A DNA stretch of 64,000 nucleotides from Parasaccharibacter apium. Lineage in GTDB: Bacteria; Pseudomonadota; Alphaproteobacteria; Acetobacterales; Acetobacteraceae. This document shows positions 16,546-26,508 of the stretch, piece after piece. The position numbers were made by a program, and so were the translations under genes. Within the stretch, counting starts at the first letter, position 1; every line of letters starts with the position of its first letter. The notes beneath the pieces were generated by a model that was not told the DNA's origin, made no database searches, and saw nothing but the letters and a program-made list of their open reading frames with translations. The stretch lies in contig NZ_MEJG01000002.1 of assembly GCF_002592045.1 (NCBI RefSeq), forward strand, positions 186,001 to 250,000. The letters run 5' to 3'.

Positions 16546-18214
16546 AAGCCACCTCCTTAAAGGCCTTCAGCCCGCACCGCTTCAGCATAGCAGCAAAGCT
16601 TTCCCCCTTCTGCCGCTGTGCGAGATAGAACTCCACAATCCGCGCTACGGCCTCTACGGCTTCATCCTCTGCAAAGGAAGGGCCTAAAATCCCGCCAATG
16701 GCAGCATTCTCTCCCCCATCCCCCCCAAGGAGAATCTGGTACGTCTCGGCCCCGCGCTTATCAACACCCAACAGGCCGATATTACCCACATGATGATGCC
16801 CGCACGCATTAATGCAGCCAGACATATGGATGCTCAACGCCCCAATCTCAGCCTGCAACGCTGCATCCCCAAAACGTGCCCCCAATTTCTGCGCCAAAGG
16901 GAGGGAGCGCGCATTGGCCAGATTGCAATAATCCAAACCGGGGCAGCTCACAATATCGCTAATCAGCCCAACATTCGGCGCGGCAAGGTCAAGCTTCTGC
17001 AAGCCCTGCCACACATCATAAAGCTGGTCCTTACGCACATGACCAAACACCAGATTCTGCAAATGCGTCACCCGCACTTCCCCAAAGGCATAACGAGCGG
17101 ATAAATCTGCCAGACCGTGCATTTGCTCTGCCGTCACATCACCGGGGATAGCCCCCGGCGTTTTGAGGGAAATAACCGCACAAATATAGCTGTCATGATG
17201 ATGAGGGTGCGTATTGCTTGCCACCCAGCGGGCAAAGGCTGGGTCTGCCTGCTTATGCTGCTCAAAGAGAGAGGCCGCATCCGCTGGGGCTTGAAGGTCC
17301 GGCACAGCAAAACGCGCCCGAATCTGTGCAACATGCTCCGGCGTCAAGCGGTAAGCCGCACAGTCCATGCGGCTAAGCTCCTCCTCCACAGCTTTGCGGA
17401 AAGCCTCTAACCCAATGGTCTGCACCAAAATCTTGATACGCGCTTTATAGAGATTATCTCGCCGACCAAACGCATTATAAACGCGCAACACCGCCTCTAG
17501 CGTGGCGATGAGGTCTTCTTCCCTCACGGAATCGAACAATTCCTGCCCAACAACGGGCGTCCGCCCTAAACCACCCCCCACAAAAAGGCGAAAGAGCGGG
17601 CCATGTTCGCTAGGGCGTGCCAGCAAGCCAATATCATGAAAGCGCGCCGCTACACGGTCCTCTGGGCTACCAGAAATCGCGATTTTAAACTTACGGGGCA
17701 GGAAGGTGAACTCAGGATGCAAAGTGGACCATTGCCGCACAATCTCAGCATAGATGCGCGGGTCCATCAGCTCATCCTTAGCCGCCCCAGCGAACTCATC
17801 AGAGGTGACATTACGGATGCAATTACCACTTGTTTGGATGGCGTGCATATCCACCTCGGCCAATTCCCGCAGGATGGCTGGCATATCCTGCAACGCAATC
17901 CAATTAAACTGAATATTCTGCCGGGTGGTGAAATGGCCGTAATTGCGGTCATATTTCGCAGCAACATCAGCAAGCTTATGCAGCTGGCGGCTATCTAACA
18001 CACCATACGGAATCGCCACGCGTAACATATAGGCATGAAGCTGAAGATAAACGCCATTCATCAAACGGAACGGCTTAAACTCCTCCTCGCTTAATTCGCC
18101 AGCAAGACGGCGGCGCACTTGGCCTTCAAACTCATTAATCCGCTCTTGAAGAAAGGCCCGGTCCCGCTCCTCATATTGATAATGCCCAACAGAATGTGAG
18201 TTAGATTGAGTCAT
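16532..18214 (-). CDS. cysI: nitrite/sulfite reductase hemoprotein (sulfite reductase beta subunit)
   Basis: A 560-residue siroheme/4Fe-4S reductase converting sulfite to sulfide with six electrons. Cluster ligands are visible: CPGLDYC (C-x5-C) and GCINACGHH (C-x3-C). The first ferredoxin-like half carries GHFTTRQNIQFNW, a siroheme-contact motif. Length fits CysI/Sir rather than NirB. The gene overlaps DUF2849 by 4 nt (ATGA) and has AAGGAG upstream. With siroheme synthase in the same operon the cofactor is made alongside the enzyme. No flavoprotein CysJ is in the window, so the electron donor is unknown. Confidence 0.9.
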   Translation of the reverse strand: MTQSNSHSVGHYQYEERDRAFLQERINEFEGQVRRRLAGELSEEEFKPFRLMNGVYLQLHAYMLRVAIPYGVLDSRQLHKLADVAAKYDRNYGHFTTRQNIQFNWIALQDMPAILRELAEVDMHAIQTSGNCIRNVTSDEFAGAAKDELMDPRIYAEIVRQWSTLHPEFTFLPRKFKIAISGSPEDRVAARFHDIGLLARPSEHGPLFRLFVGGGLGRTPVVGQELFDSVREEDLIATLEAVLRVYNAFGRRDNLYKARIKILVQTIGLEAFRKAVEEELSRMDCAAYRLTPEHVAQIRARFAVPDLQAPADAASLFEQHKQADPAFARWVASNTHPHHHDSYICAVISLKTPGAIPGDVTAEQMHGLADLSARYAFGEVRVTHLQNLVFGHVRKDQLYDVWQGLQKLDLAAPNVGLISDIVSCPGLDYCNLANARSLPLAQKLGARFGDAALQAEIGALSIHMSGCINACGHHHVGNIGLLGVDKRGAETYQILLGGDGGENAAIGGILGPSFAEDEAVEAVARIVEFYLAQRQKGESFAAMLKRCGLKAFKEVAYETV

Positions 18215-18564
18215 TGCGCACGCTCCTTCTCCTGCGCTGGGGTCCGCGCTAGGGCATCGTCATACGAAAAATCAGGGTGAACACTCGGCCCGTGAGCACG
18301 AATCACTTCGCGTGCTGTTACAGGCTCTGGCGGCTGTGTATCATGGGCGACAACTTCATAAATCGCCACAACCTCTTTTTGCGCCGCTGCGGCCAAAGCA
18401 CGCTCTAAGGCAGGGCCTGCCTCCTCATAGCTAAAGCGTTTTGCCTCAGCAATGGATTCACGCCAACGCTCTCCCTCGCCAAGCCAAACAATACGGCCAT
18501 CCAGCAAGCGATTTGCCGTCAGCAATAGGACTTCCCCCTCTCCCGGGCGGGATAGACGTTTCAT
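18211..18564 (-). CDS. DUF2849 protein
   Basis: A 117-residue protein of the DUF2849 family, a small alphaproteobacterial protein found between siroheme synthase and sulfite reductase; no activity is known. Start taken at ATG 18564, which shares one base with the cysG stop (TGATG); a GTG at 18567 is the alternative. AAGGAG lies upstream. The stop overlaps the cysI start. It probably helps sulfite reductase assembly or function (inference from context). Confidence 0.75.
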   Translation of the reverse strand: MKRLSRPGEGEVLLLTANRLLDGRIVWLGEGERWRESIAEAKRFSYEEAGPALERALAAAAQKEVVAIYEVVAHDTQPPEPVTAREVIRAHGPSVHPDFSYDDALARTPAQEKERAQ

Positions 18565-20012
18565 CACGCACGCTCCTTTGATGTGCTCTCACTGGAAGCA
18601 GCCGGCGGCTCCACCGCACCACGATGATGCACCACTTCCCCCACAATAATTAAGACTGGGCTTTCCAACCCCTGCTGCTGCACAAGCGCGGTAATTGTGC
18701 CCAACGTACCCTTGACGCATCGTTGATCCGGGCAGGAGCCACGATAAATCACCGCAACAGGCCAATGGGCGGGCAGACCATGCCCCTGCATTTGCTGGCA
18801 TAGCTCCCCTATAGAGCTTAACCCCATATAAATCACCACCGTTTGCCCTTTACGGGCAAGGCTGGGCCAATGCAGATTTAACATACCATCTGCGCGCGCA
18901 TGACCCGTCACCATAATGCAGCTTTGGGCACAATCCCGATGTGTGAGCGGAATCCCCGCCGCTACCGCACAACCATTCGCCGCCGTAATGCCAGGGACAA
19001 CCCGCACCGGCACATGCGCGGCGAGCAAACTCTCCATCTCCTCACCCCCACGGCCAAAAACAAACGGGTCTCCCCCTTTTAACCGTAGGACGCGTTCCCC
19101 CCGCTGGGCACGGCGCAAAAGCTCGGATTCTATATCACGTTGCGGCAACGTATGATGGCTACGCTTTTTGCCAACATACACACGCTCCGCATCCCGCCGC
19201 ACGCGGTCCAGAACCTCTGGAGCCACGAGGTTATCATATAAAACACTATCAGCATTTTGCATCAAACGGAGGGCGGCAAGGGTCAACCAATCGGGATTCC
19301 CCGGCCCAGCCCCCACAAGCCACACCTCCCCTTGCGGGCGCGTGGCGACTCCCTCCGCTGCCTCGACAAGCTGCTCTAGCTGATGACGGGCTGAAGCCTC
19401 CTCCCCCGCCAAAGCGGCCTCATAAGCAGGGCCATCCACAAAGGATTCCCACACACGTTGCCGCTGCTTCACATGCGGGAGGCGGGCCTTCAGCCAACCG
19501 CGCTGTTGCTGCATAAACCGTGCGGCCTCACCCAATCTAGCCGGGAGCATAGCCTCGACCATCTGCCGCACCCGGCGCGCTAAAACGGGAGAGGCTCCCC
19601 CCGTGGTAATCGCCACCTGCACGGGGGAGCGATCCACCAACGCCGGGGTAATAAAGCTGGAAAGCTCTTGATTATCCACCACGCATACAGGCACACGCAA
19701 CGCATGAGCCTGCCGCGACACCATCTCATTAACAGCCTCATCATCCGTAGCGGCAAAGACTACAGCCATCTCCGGCAATATCTCCCGCAGGGCTTGCTCC
19801 TCAACACGCCCTTGCCGAAACACCGCCTGCCCCTGCGCAATGAGAGCCTCTAGCTCAGGATGCACGCTCTCCGCCCAAATATGAAGCCGCCGGCACCGCC
19901 CTTTAAGCAAGCGCATCTTCTGCACCGCCACCTGCCCCCCCCCAATGAGAAGGGCATCGCGTTGGCCTGTCCGCATCATAATCGGCAGATAAGAGAAGGG
20001 CTTCATCGTCAT
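18564..20012 (-). CDS. cysG: siroheme synthase (uroporphyrinogen-III methyltransferase / dehydrogenase / ferrochelatase)
   Basis: A 482-residue multifunctional enzyme. The N-terminal ~220 residues form the precorrin-2 dehydrogenase/ferrochelatase with nucleotide-binding LLIGGGQVAVQK; the C-terminal half is the SAM-dependent uroporphyrinogen-III methyltransferase with VWLVGAGPGNPDWLT and RLKGGDPFVFGRGGEE. It makes siroheme from uroporphyrinogen III for the sulfite reductase encoded downstream. First gene of the operon. The start is either 20012 or 20006; neither has a clear ribosome site. Confidence 0.92.
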   Translation of the reverse strand: MTMKPFSYLPIMMRTGQRDALLIGGGQVAVQKMRLLKGRCRRLHIWAESVHPELEALIAQGQAVFRQGRVEEQALREILPEMAVVFAATDDEAVNEMVSRQAHALRVPVCVVDNQELSSFITPALVDRSPVQVAITTGGASPVLARRVRQMVEAMLPARLGEAARFMQQQRGWLKARLPHVKQRQRVWESFVDGPAYEAALAGEEASARHQLEQLVEAAEGVATRPQGEVWLVGAGPGNPDWLTLAALRLMQNADSVLYDNLVAPEVLDRVRRDAERVYVGKKRSHHTLPQRDIESELLRRAQRGERVLRLKGGDPFVFGRGGEEMESLLAAHVPVRVVPGITAANGCAVAAGIPLTHRDCAQSCIMVTGHARADGMLNLHWPSLARKGQTVVIYMGLSSIGELCQQMQGHGLPAHWPVAVIYRGSCPDQRCVKGTLGTITALVQQQGLESPVLIIVGEVVHHRGAVEPPAASSESTSKERA

Positions 20013-20156
20013 GCAGGGAGCATGTCAAATCTGGTGCAAAAATCAACTCATTATTTTGTTGTTTTTTTAATAACGATGAATTTTAGTTGTTTTTATGCCT
20101 ATTCTTCCTCTGAAAGTTACCAATTGCTACCGCCTCTTCCCGCTTCTGCCGTTCTG

Positions 20157-23100
20157 CGGTTCATCCCCGCGAGGGCGGGGAACATCATCAGAAAAACCCT
20201 CCATTATCGCCCCAGAACGGTTCATCCCCGCGAGGGCGGGGAACATGTTGGCATCTGATTTAAAAAGCGCGGCAACGCCGGTTCATCCCCGCGAGGGCGG
20301 GGAACATCCATTGCTGCAATACAGAATAGAGGTTGTCACCGGTTCATCCCCGCGAGGGCGGGGAACATGCCCTTGATGCATGGCAGCCAACGGCTGATGG
20401 CGGTTCATCCCCGCGAGGGCGGGGAACATATTACCTCTTGAAGGTGTGGGCGGATCAAGAACGGTTCATCCCCGCGAGGGCGGGGAACATTCTTATAAGC
20501 TATAGCCCCACCGACCTGATCACGGTTCATCCCCGCGAGGGCGGGGAACATTAGCCCAGAACTGCAGGAGCGAGCCCGAATCGCGGTTCATCCCCGCGAG
20601 GGCGGGGAACATTTGGGGCTATAAAACCATGGTGTCCCGTTGGCCGGTTCATCCCCGCGAGGGCGGGGAACATGATCTCGGCTTTGTAACTGGCGTCAAT
20701 GCGTGGGGTTCATCCCCGCGAGGGCGGGGAACATGGGACGAGACCTTTTAGGCCTTGCGCAGACGGGGGTTCATCCCCGCGAGGGCGGGGAACATGCATG
20801 GGCTTCTGTATCATATTCAATGCCTAACGGTTCATCCCCGCGAGGGCGGGGAACATTTTATTCAGGAGGGGGGCAAACGCCCTGCATACGGTTCATCCCC
20901 GCGAGGGCGGGGAACATCCACTGAGCACCGGACGTGTTGATTGAGTCGCCGGTTCATCCCCGCGAGGGCGGGGAACATTGGGGATCGTTGCTTACTTTCC
21001 GGCTAAACGTCGGTTCATCCCCGCGAGGGCGGGGAACATGCCCTGCCCTCTCATCCTGTGGTAAAACTGGCCGGTTCATCCCCGCGAGGGCGGGGAACAT
21101 ATGAGGAAGTTATGAAAATTAATTCACCCAGCCGGTTCATCCCCGCGAGGGCGGGGAACATGGATACACAAGCCGACAAATTCATAGAACGGCCGGTTCA
21201 TCCCCGCGAGGGCGGGGAACATGAAAGAGGCTCGGTAATGGCTCGCAACAAAAACGGTTCATCCCCGCGAGGGCGGGGAACATAAAACTGTTCTCAGAGC
21301 GTTTGCGGTATCCCCCGGTTCATCCCCGCGAGGGCGGGGAACATTCGGCCAATTCGAGTAACTCAGCCGGGGTCGGCGGTTCATCCCCGCGAGGGCGGGG
21401 AACATAGAACAAGGAACACCCCCAAGGCGAGCAATATCGGTTCATCCCCGCGAGGGCGGGGAACATGCGCCCGTTGATGGAACGTCATGGCGAGGGCACG
21501 GTTCATCCCCGCGAGGGCGGGGAACATTATTGCATAAGAAAAAAGGGGATGCTCAAAAGCGGTTCATCCCCGCGAGGGCGGGGAACATCAAACGGCGGTA
21601 GCGCAACGTGGAGTATCGGCCGGTTCATCCCCGCGAGGGCGGGGAACATACGCCAGACACGCCGTGAAATGACCGCCATTTCGGTTCATCCCCGCGAGGG
21701 CGGGGAACATATTGAGGCGGCTGTAAAGGTCATGCGCTGAAACGGTTCATCCCCGCGAGGGCGGGGAACATACCCGGTTTGTTTAAGGATGCGCCGGGAT
21801 ATTCGGTTCATCCCCGCGAGGGCGGGGAACATAACATTTTGAACGCGGTTGACGCTCTTTGCGCCGGTTCATCCCCGCGAGGGCGGGGAACATCTGTAGC
21901 ATCAACAATGAGCACAGTTTTAGGCCGGTTCATCCCCGCGAGGGCGGGGAACATGGGGCAGCATCAAGGCAGGGCATGGCCGTTATCGGTTCATCCCCGC
22001 GAGGGCGGGGAACATTATAGGGTTTCAGAAAGGTTGGGGTGGTGTCCCGGTTCATCCCCGCGAGGGCGGGGAACATTAATAGAACATGAAAGACGTTATG
22101 ATGAGGCTCGGTTCATCCCCGCGAGGGCGGGGAACATCTCCAATCAGGCCAGGGGTTAGTGCAGCTATTCGGTTCATCCCCGCGAGGGCGGGGAACATAA
22201 TAGGTGCGGGAGGCTGATGACCACCGGCTACGGTTCATCCCCGCGAGGGCGGGGAACATGGATGCTCACATGAGTAAGGGAACTCCCATATCGGTTCATC
22301 CCCGCGAGGGCGGGGAACATTCCTTCACCACTTGGTGTCCTGTGTCTAAGGGCGGTTCATCCCCGCGAGGGCGGGGAACATATGCGGCGCCCATTTTCAT
22401 GCTGTTGACGATTCGGTTCATCCCCGCGAGGGCGGGGAACATAGTAGCCTCACCAAACGTTTCAAAAGAGCGCACGGTTCATCCCCGCGAGGGCGGGGAA
22501 CATCCTCACCTCAGGATTGTTAGAATTATTGTATTCGGTTCATCCCCGCGAGGGCGGGGAACATATTACGTGCTTCTTTTTATCAATATGGTTCTTCGGT
22601 TCATCCCCGCGAGGGCGGGGAACATACTAAGAGGAACGATGGTCACGTCCTCGGCACCGGTTCATCCCCGCGAGGGCGGGGAACATGTATTTTTTTAATA
22701 GAGGCGGGGTCTTATAGGCGGTTCATCCCCGCGAGGGCGGGGAACATATTATGAGGCGAATTATGAAAAATAGGTTCCGCGGTTCATCCCCGCGAGGGCG
22801 GGGAACATGCATCTGCCTGATCTGCGAAGATAGCGGCCCACGGTTCATCCCCGCGAGGGCGGGGAACATACGGTGGGGAGCTGTTGGACGAACGGTCCGT
22901 ACAGTTCATCCCCGCGAGGGCGGGGAACATCCTGTCATTCACCCGCAAGCAGATTAGCGTAACGGTTCATCCCCGCGAGGGCGGGGAACATAAGAGAAAT
23001 GCTTTTTAGCTATTCTCAAATTCCGGTTCATCCCCGCGAGGGCGGGGAACATTTTTTGGTGAGCCGGGGTCTGGGAAGTCCGTTCGGTTCATCCCCGCGA

Positions 23101-23845
23101 GGGCGGGGAACATTAACAGTTGTTTGAAAACCCATTTTTTCAATCCGGTTCATCCCCGCGAGGGCGGGGAACATTTATCCCCATCCCCGACTTGACAGAT
23201 GAAAGCCGGTTCATCCCCGCGAGGGCGGGGAACATCACATTCAAAATCAGCAGCATAAATATCCTCACGGTTCATCCCCGCGAGGGCGGGGAACATACGC
23301 GTTGTCAAGAATTATTTCGAGGTGAGGCCGGTTCATCCCCGCGAGGGCGGGGAACATAGGCCAATTACGGCGACAATGAGGAAAAATCGCGGTTCATCCC
23401 CGCGAGGGCGGGGAACATGTTCTCAATAAAACGAGCAACCGCATCAATCTCGGTTCATCCCCGCGAGGGCGGGGAACATGGTGGACGAAACGCCCCAGCG
23501 AGGCCACGCAGAGGTTCATCCCCGCGAGGGCGGGGAACATTTTCTGAAATGTTTGTTTCAAGTCTGAAAGAGCGGTTCATCCCCGCGAGGGCGGGGAACA
23601 TGATGTGGAAGAAAAGTTTGGGGTTTCGTTGAGCGGTTCATCCCCGCGAGGGCGGGGAACATGCTAGATGCGCCTGCTACACTATAATTTACGGCGGTTC
23701 ATCCCCGCGAGGGCGGGGAACATCGCGATACGATTTAAAAGAAGCCCAAAGATTTCGGTTCATCCCCGCGAGGGCGGGGAACATTTTTATCTGTTTCTAC
23801 TGAAATCGGATATTGACGGTTCATCCCCGCGAGGGCGGGGAACAT
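20157..23845 (-). CRISPR. CRISPR array, type I-E-like, 61 repeats / 60 spacers
   Basis: 29-bp repeats on the plus strand begin CGGTTCATCCCC and end GCGGGGAACAT, with a CCCCGC/GCGGGG inner palindrome. Following the repeat start from 20157 to 23817, the period is exactly 61 bp at every step, giving 61 repeats and 60 spacers of 32 bp. The reverse complement ends GGGGATGAACCG, the usual 3' end of type I-E repeats, so transcription is probably on the minus strand with the leader to the right. Only four repeats differ: first base G at 20706 and 20767, first base A at 23512, and A for G at 22903. No cas gene is present in the window. Confidence 0.98.
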
Positions 23846-23976
23846 ACTTCCTAGAACTACTTGTATTATAAACATAATTCATATGTCAAAGGCCGTACCA
23901 ACTTAAATATAAATTTAATATCCTTTTCCTTACAAGCTTTTTCTCAATTTTCTACCTCCTACATCCATCCCATAAA
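23846..23976 (-). promoter_or_regulatory. probable CRISPR leader
   Basis: An AT-rich, gene-free stretch directly next to the repeat at 23817-23845, on the side expected for the leader if the array is read on the minus strand. No IHF consensus could be recognised with confidence. The opposite flank (20013-20156) is also AT-rich, so orientation depends mainly on the repeat sequence. Confidence 0.55.
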
Positions 23977-24006
23977 AAAGAGGAGAAGGTTTCCCCTCTC
24001 CTCTTT
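23977..24006 (-). terminator. terminator of the mannitol dehydrogenase gene
   Basis: Stem AAAGAGGAGA (23977-23986) / TCTCCTCTTT (23997-24006). Read on the minus strand it lies just after the stop at 24037 and is followed by a T run. It insulates the CRISPR leader from upstream readthrough. Confidence 0.8.
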
Positions 24007-24036
24007 CACTAAGCCTTCTATCAACCGTGCGACGCG

Positions 24037-25500
24037 TTACACAGGTAGGCTCGCCAATACACCTTTTTGGCGAATAACGTCGCGCGCCTGTGCAATCTCC
24101 TGCTCAATCTCTGGCGTAAGCAAATCACGCCATGTATCAAACGCCGGCAAGCTAATAGACGCCTTAACATCATCAGAGGCAGCAATTTTTAACTGCTCGG
24201 CATTCAAGAAAGGCTCTTCTAACTTAATTGTCTCTCCCTTTTCGGTCTTACCCCGCAAGAGCTCCAACAATAACGCCATACAATATACAAGCCGGCTACG
24301 GTCGCGCCCCTCACCTAAGACAGCACGGACAGTCTCCGTCCAGAAGACCTGTGCTTTAGAGGTCGCATCGGAGGCAATACGCGCAACTTGGTCTGCCATC
24401 GCTTTGTTAGAAAAGCGGCTTAACAACGTAGCTTTATATTTGTGCAGATCCACACCAGGAGGGGCCTTTAATGTTGGGATAACGTCTTTTTCCAACACTA
24501 AATCTACAAATTTATGCACACGCTGCTCTGCTAACACTTGGTCCACCAACTTCAGGCCCAAGAGCATCCCCGCAGCACTAAGGATGAGATGGCTGGAGTT
24601 CAGCATACGAATCTTCGCATGCTCATACGCGCTTACTTGGTCGCTAAACTCTACCCCCACCTTCTCAAAAGCGGGACGGCCTGCGGCAAATTTATCCTCT
24701 ATCACCCACTGGATAAAATCCTCCGAGATTAATGGCTGGAGGTCATCCAACCCGCTACGCTCATTCAGCTTCGCTTTCCCCTCGGAGGAGACAGATGGCG
24801 TAATACGGTCCACCATCGCGTTGGGGAAGGTCACATTCTGCTCAATCCACTGGGCAAGCTCGGCATCCACAGCGCGCGCATAACCGACAAATGCTTTGCG
24901 GGATACATCCCCATTATGGCGCAAATTATCGCAGGACATTACCGTCAAGCCCCCATGGCCAGCCTCACGGCGGCGGCGTAAGCCCTCCACCACATAGCCA
25001 AAGACTGTCTTAGGATGTTGCGGGTCTGCAAGGTCTTCCTTCACCTCTGGATGTGTAAGACGAAACTCCCCAGTTGTTTCGTCAATATTATAACCACCCT
25101 CGGTGATGGTCATGGAGATAATCTTCGTAGCTTTATCAGCCAACAGAGCCAGCACTTTCTCCGGCTCATCAGGGGCTTGGAGATAATCCCGTAACCCGCC
25201 CATTACGCGGATTTGCGTCGCACCACTAGCGGCGATTTCCGTCAGGGAGTAAAGCCCCTCCTGCGCACGAAACTCCTCCGCCTTTTTCTCCGAGCGATCA
25301 CCAGAGCGCAGCCCTACCCCGGTAATGCCCCACCCTTCATGACCAGGCAAAGCCAACACACGGTCCACATAATACCCCAGATGGGCACGGAAGAAATTGC
25401 CCACACCAAAATGTACAATGCCCGATGTAACCTTACGCACATCGTAAGAAGGGCCAGCGACATTCTTCGGTAATGTTTTTAAACCTTCATATGTCAGCAT
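24037..25500 (-). CDS. mannitol dehydrogenase family protein (polyol-specific long-chain dehydrogenase)
   Basis: A 487-residue NAD(P)-dependent oxidoreductase of the mannitol-2-dehydrogenase/fructuronate-reductase family. It has FGVGNFFRAHLG near the N-terminus for nucleotide binding and the catalytic KxxxxNxxH in KIRMLNSSH around residue 300. It interconverts fructose and mannitol or related polyol/ketose pairs in the cytosol, a common activity in acetic acid bacteria living on sugar and nectar. GGAGA precedes the ATG. It lies 37 bases downstream of the HAD phosphatase gene, so the two form an operon. Confidence 0.9.
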   Translation of the reverse strand: MLTYEGLKTLPKNVAGPSYDVRKVTSGIVHFGVGNFFRAHLGYYVDRVLALPGHEGWGITGVGLRSGDRSEKKAEEFRAQEGLYSLTEIAASGATQIRVMGGLRDYLQAPDEPEKVLALLADKATKIISMTITEGGYNIDETTGEFRLTHPEVKEDLADPQHPKTVFGYVVEGLRRRREAGHGGLTVMSCDNLRHNGDVSRKAFVGYARAVDAELAQWIEQNVTFPNAMVDRITPSVSSEGKAKLNERSGLDDLQPLISEDFIQWVIEDKFAAGRPAFEKVGVEFSDQVSAYEHAKIRMLNSSHLILSAAGMLLGLKLVDQVLAEQRVHKFVDLVLEKDVIPTLKAPPGVDLHKYKATLLSRFSNKAMADQVARIASDATSKAQVFWTETVRAVLGEGRDRSRLVYCMALLLELLRGKTEKGETIKLEEPFLNAEQLKIAASDDVKASISLPAFDTWRDLLTPEIEQEIAQARDVIRQKGVLASLPV

Positions 25501-25538
25501 AACATGTCTCCAAAAAACGGTTACGACTATGAAGAAAC

Positions 25539-26282
25539 TCAGCCTTTGTGATGGTCTTTCTGCGCAGCGATGATCTTCTTTAACAAGGGGACAAATTCAT
25601 CTAGATGCTCAATACGCAATAAACCCGGCCAAGATGGAGCAGGCTTGTTTAAATCCCGCAGCAGCACGCAAGCCATCCCTGCCCGGTGAGCAGCCTCTAC
25701 CCCAGCATCAGAATCCTCCAACACAAGGCAATGTGCTGGGTCAACTCCCTCCTGCTTAGCCCCATAAAGATAAATATCCGGGCGAGGCTTAGGCATATTC
25801 AAATCCCGGCCTGAATGAATGCGATCCTCCTTAAGGATCTTATCCAGCCCTGTACTTGCAAACTTAGCCTCCATCTCCGCCTCAGAGGAGTTAGACCCTA
25901 CACGAATCGGCAAGCCAATTTCATTAACAACATCATGCAGCATCTTAGTGGCACCGGGGACCTCTTTAGCCTTCTTCCGCATCATCTCAACGATGCGATT
26001 CTGCATGATCATATCCCAGTCATCAGGCAATTTATCGCCTGTTTTCTCGGCAATCATCTCGCCAATTTTGGCAAGTTCACCCCCGCCAAAAAGCTTATTG
26101 CCTTCTTCATCACTAATATCCCACCCATGATGGCGGGCATCTTCAGCCATCAACGCGGTAGAGAGATGCTCCCCGCCTACCAACACGCCGTCACAATCAA
26201 AAATGATCATTTCCAAACGCCCTGTAGGCAATATAGCAGCAGGGGCTTGGTCGGGAATCGGGAAATTCGTGTGCTTGCTCAT
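25539..26282 (-). CDS. HAD-superfamily (subfamily IA) phosphatase
   Basis: A 247-residue HAD hydrolase. Motif I is FDCDGVLV with nucleophile Asp29 and Asp31, motif II GSNSS, the lysine in PKPRPDIY, and motif IV EDSDAGVEAA. The cap is the small alpha-helical type. Start chosen at ATG 26282 with AAGGAG five bases upstream; a GTG at 26288 overlaps that site. Its place just before a mannitol dehydrogenase suggests a sugar- or polyol-phosphate phosphatase, for example mannitol-1-phosphate or fructose-phosphate, but that is inference. Confidence 0.87.
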   Translation of the reverse strand: MSKHTNFPIPDQAPAAILPTGRLEMIIFDCDGVLVGGEHLSTALMAEDARHHGWDISDEEGNKLFGGGELAKIGEMIAEKTGDKLPDDWDMIMQNRIVEMMRKKAKEVPGATKMLHDVVNEIGLPIRVGSNSSEAEMEAKFASTGLDKILKEDRIHSGRDLNMPKPRPDIYLYGAKQEGVDPAHCLVLEDSDAGVEAAHRAGMACVLLRDLNKPAPSWPGLLRIEHLDEFVPLLKKIIAAQKDHHKG

Positions 26283-26378
26283 GATCACTCCTTATTTACC
26301 TTACCTGATTTTGCTCTCTTACACGCTTTGCGACAGCCTACCCCTGAGAGTAACAGGACAAGAAAAGATCGCAACACC

Positions 26379-26406
26379 TTGAAAACTTATTAAAGAAGCT
26401 TATAGC
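26379..26406 (+). promoter_or_regulatory. possible sigma-70 promoter for the DUF421 gene
   Basis: TTGAAA (26379-26384), 16-base spacer, TATAGC (26401-26406), about 100 bases before the DUF421 start. A reasonable but not strong match. Confidence 0.3.
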
Positions 26407-26508
26407 ATTCTGATGCAAGGGCTTCATCCCCTGCGCCTACGCGGGATATTACAATGAGTTAACCCGCCGGGGCATACTACCTGCTTAACCACGTTAAGGT
26501 TTTCTTTC

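Noticed and set aside
20013-20035. TTGACA-like hexamer on the minus strand just before cysG
   Set aside because: It lies about 13 bases from the start codon, leaving no room for a -10 and transcription start.
20095-23871. Many small ORFs with residues like FIPARAGN, VHPREGGEH and SSPRGRGT inside the CRISPR array
   Set aside because: They are translations of the repeat in three frames; the 61-bp period shifts the frame at each unit. Not genes.
23861-24883. A 340-codon plus-strand ORF antisense to the mannitol dehydrogenase gene
   Set aside because: It is the complement of a well-supported dehydrogenase and has no recognisable domain; it also starts in the CRISPR leader.
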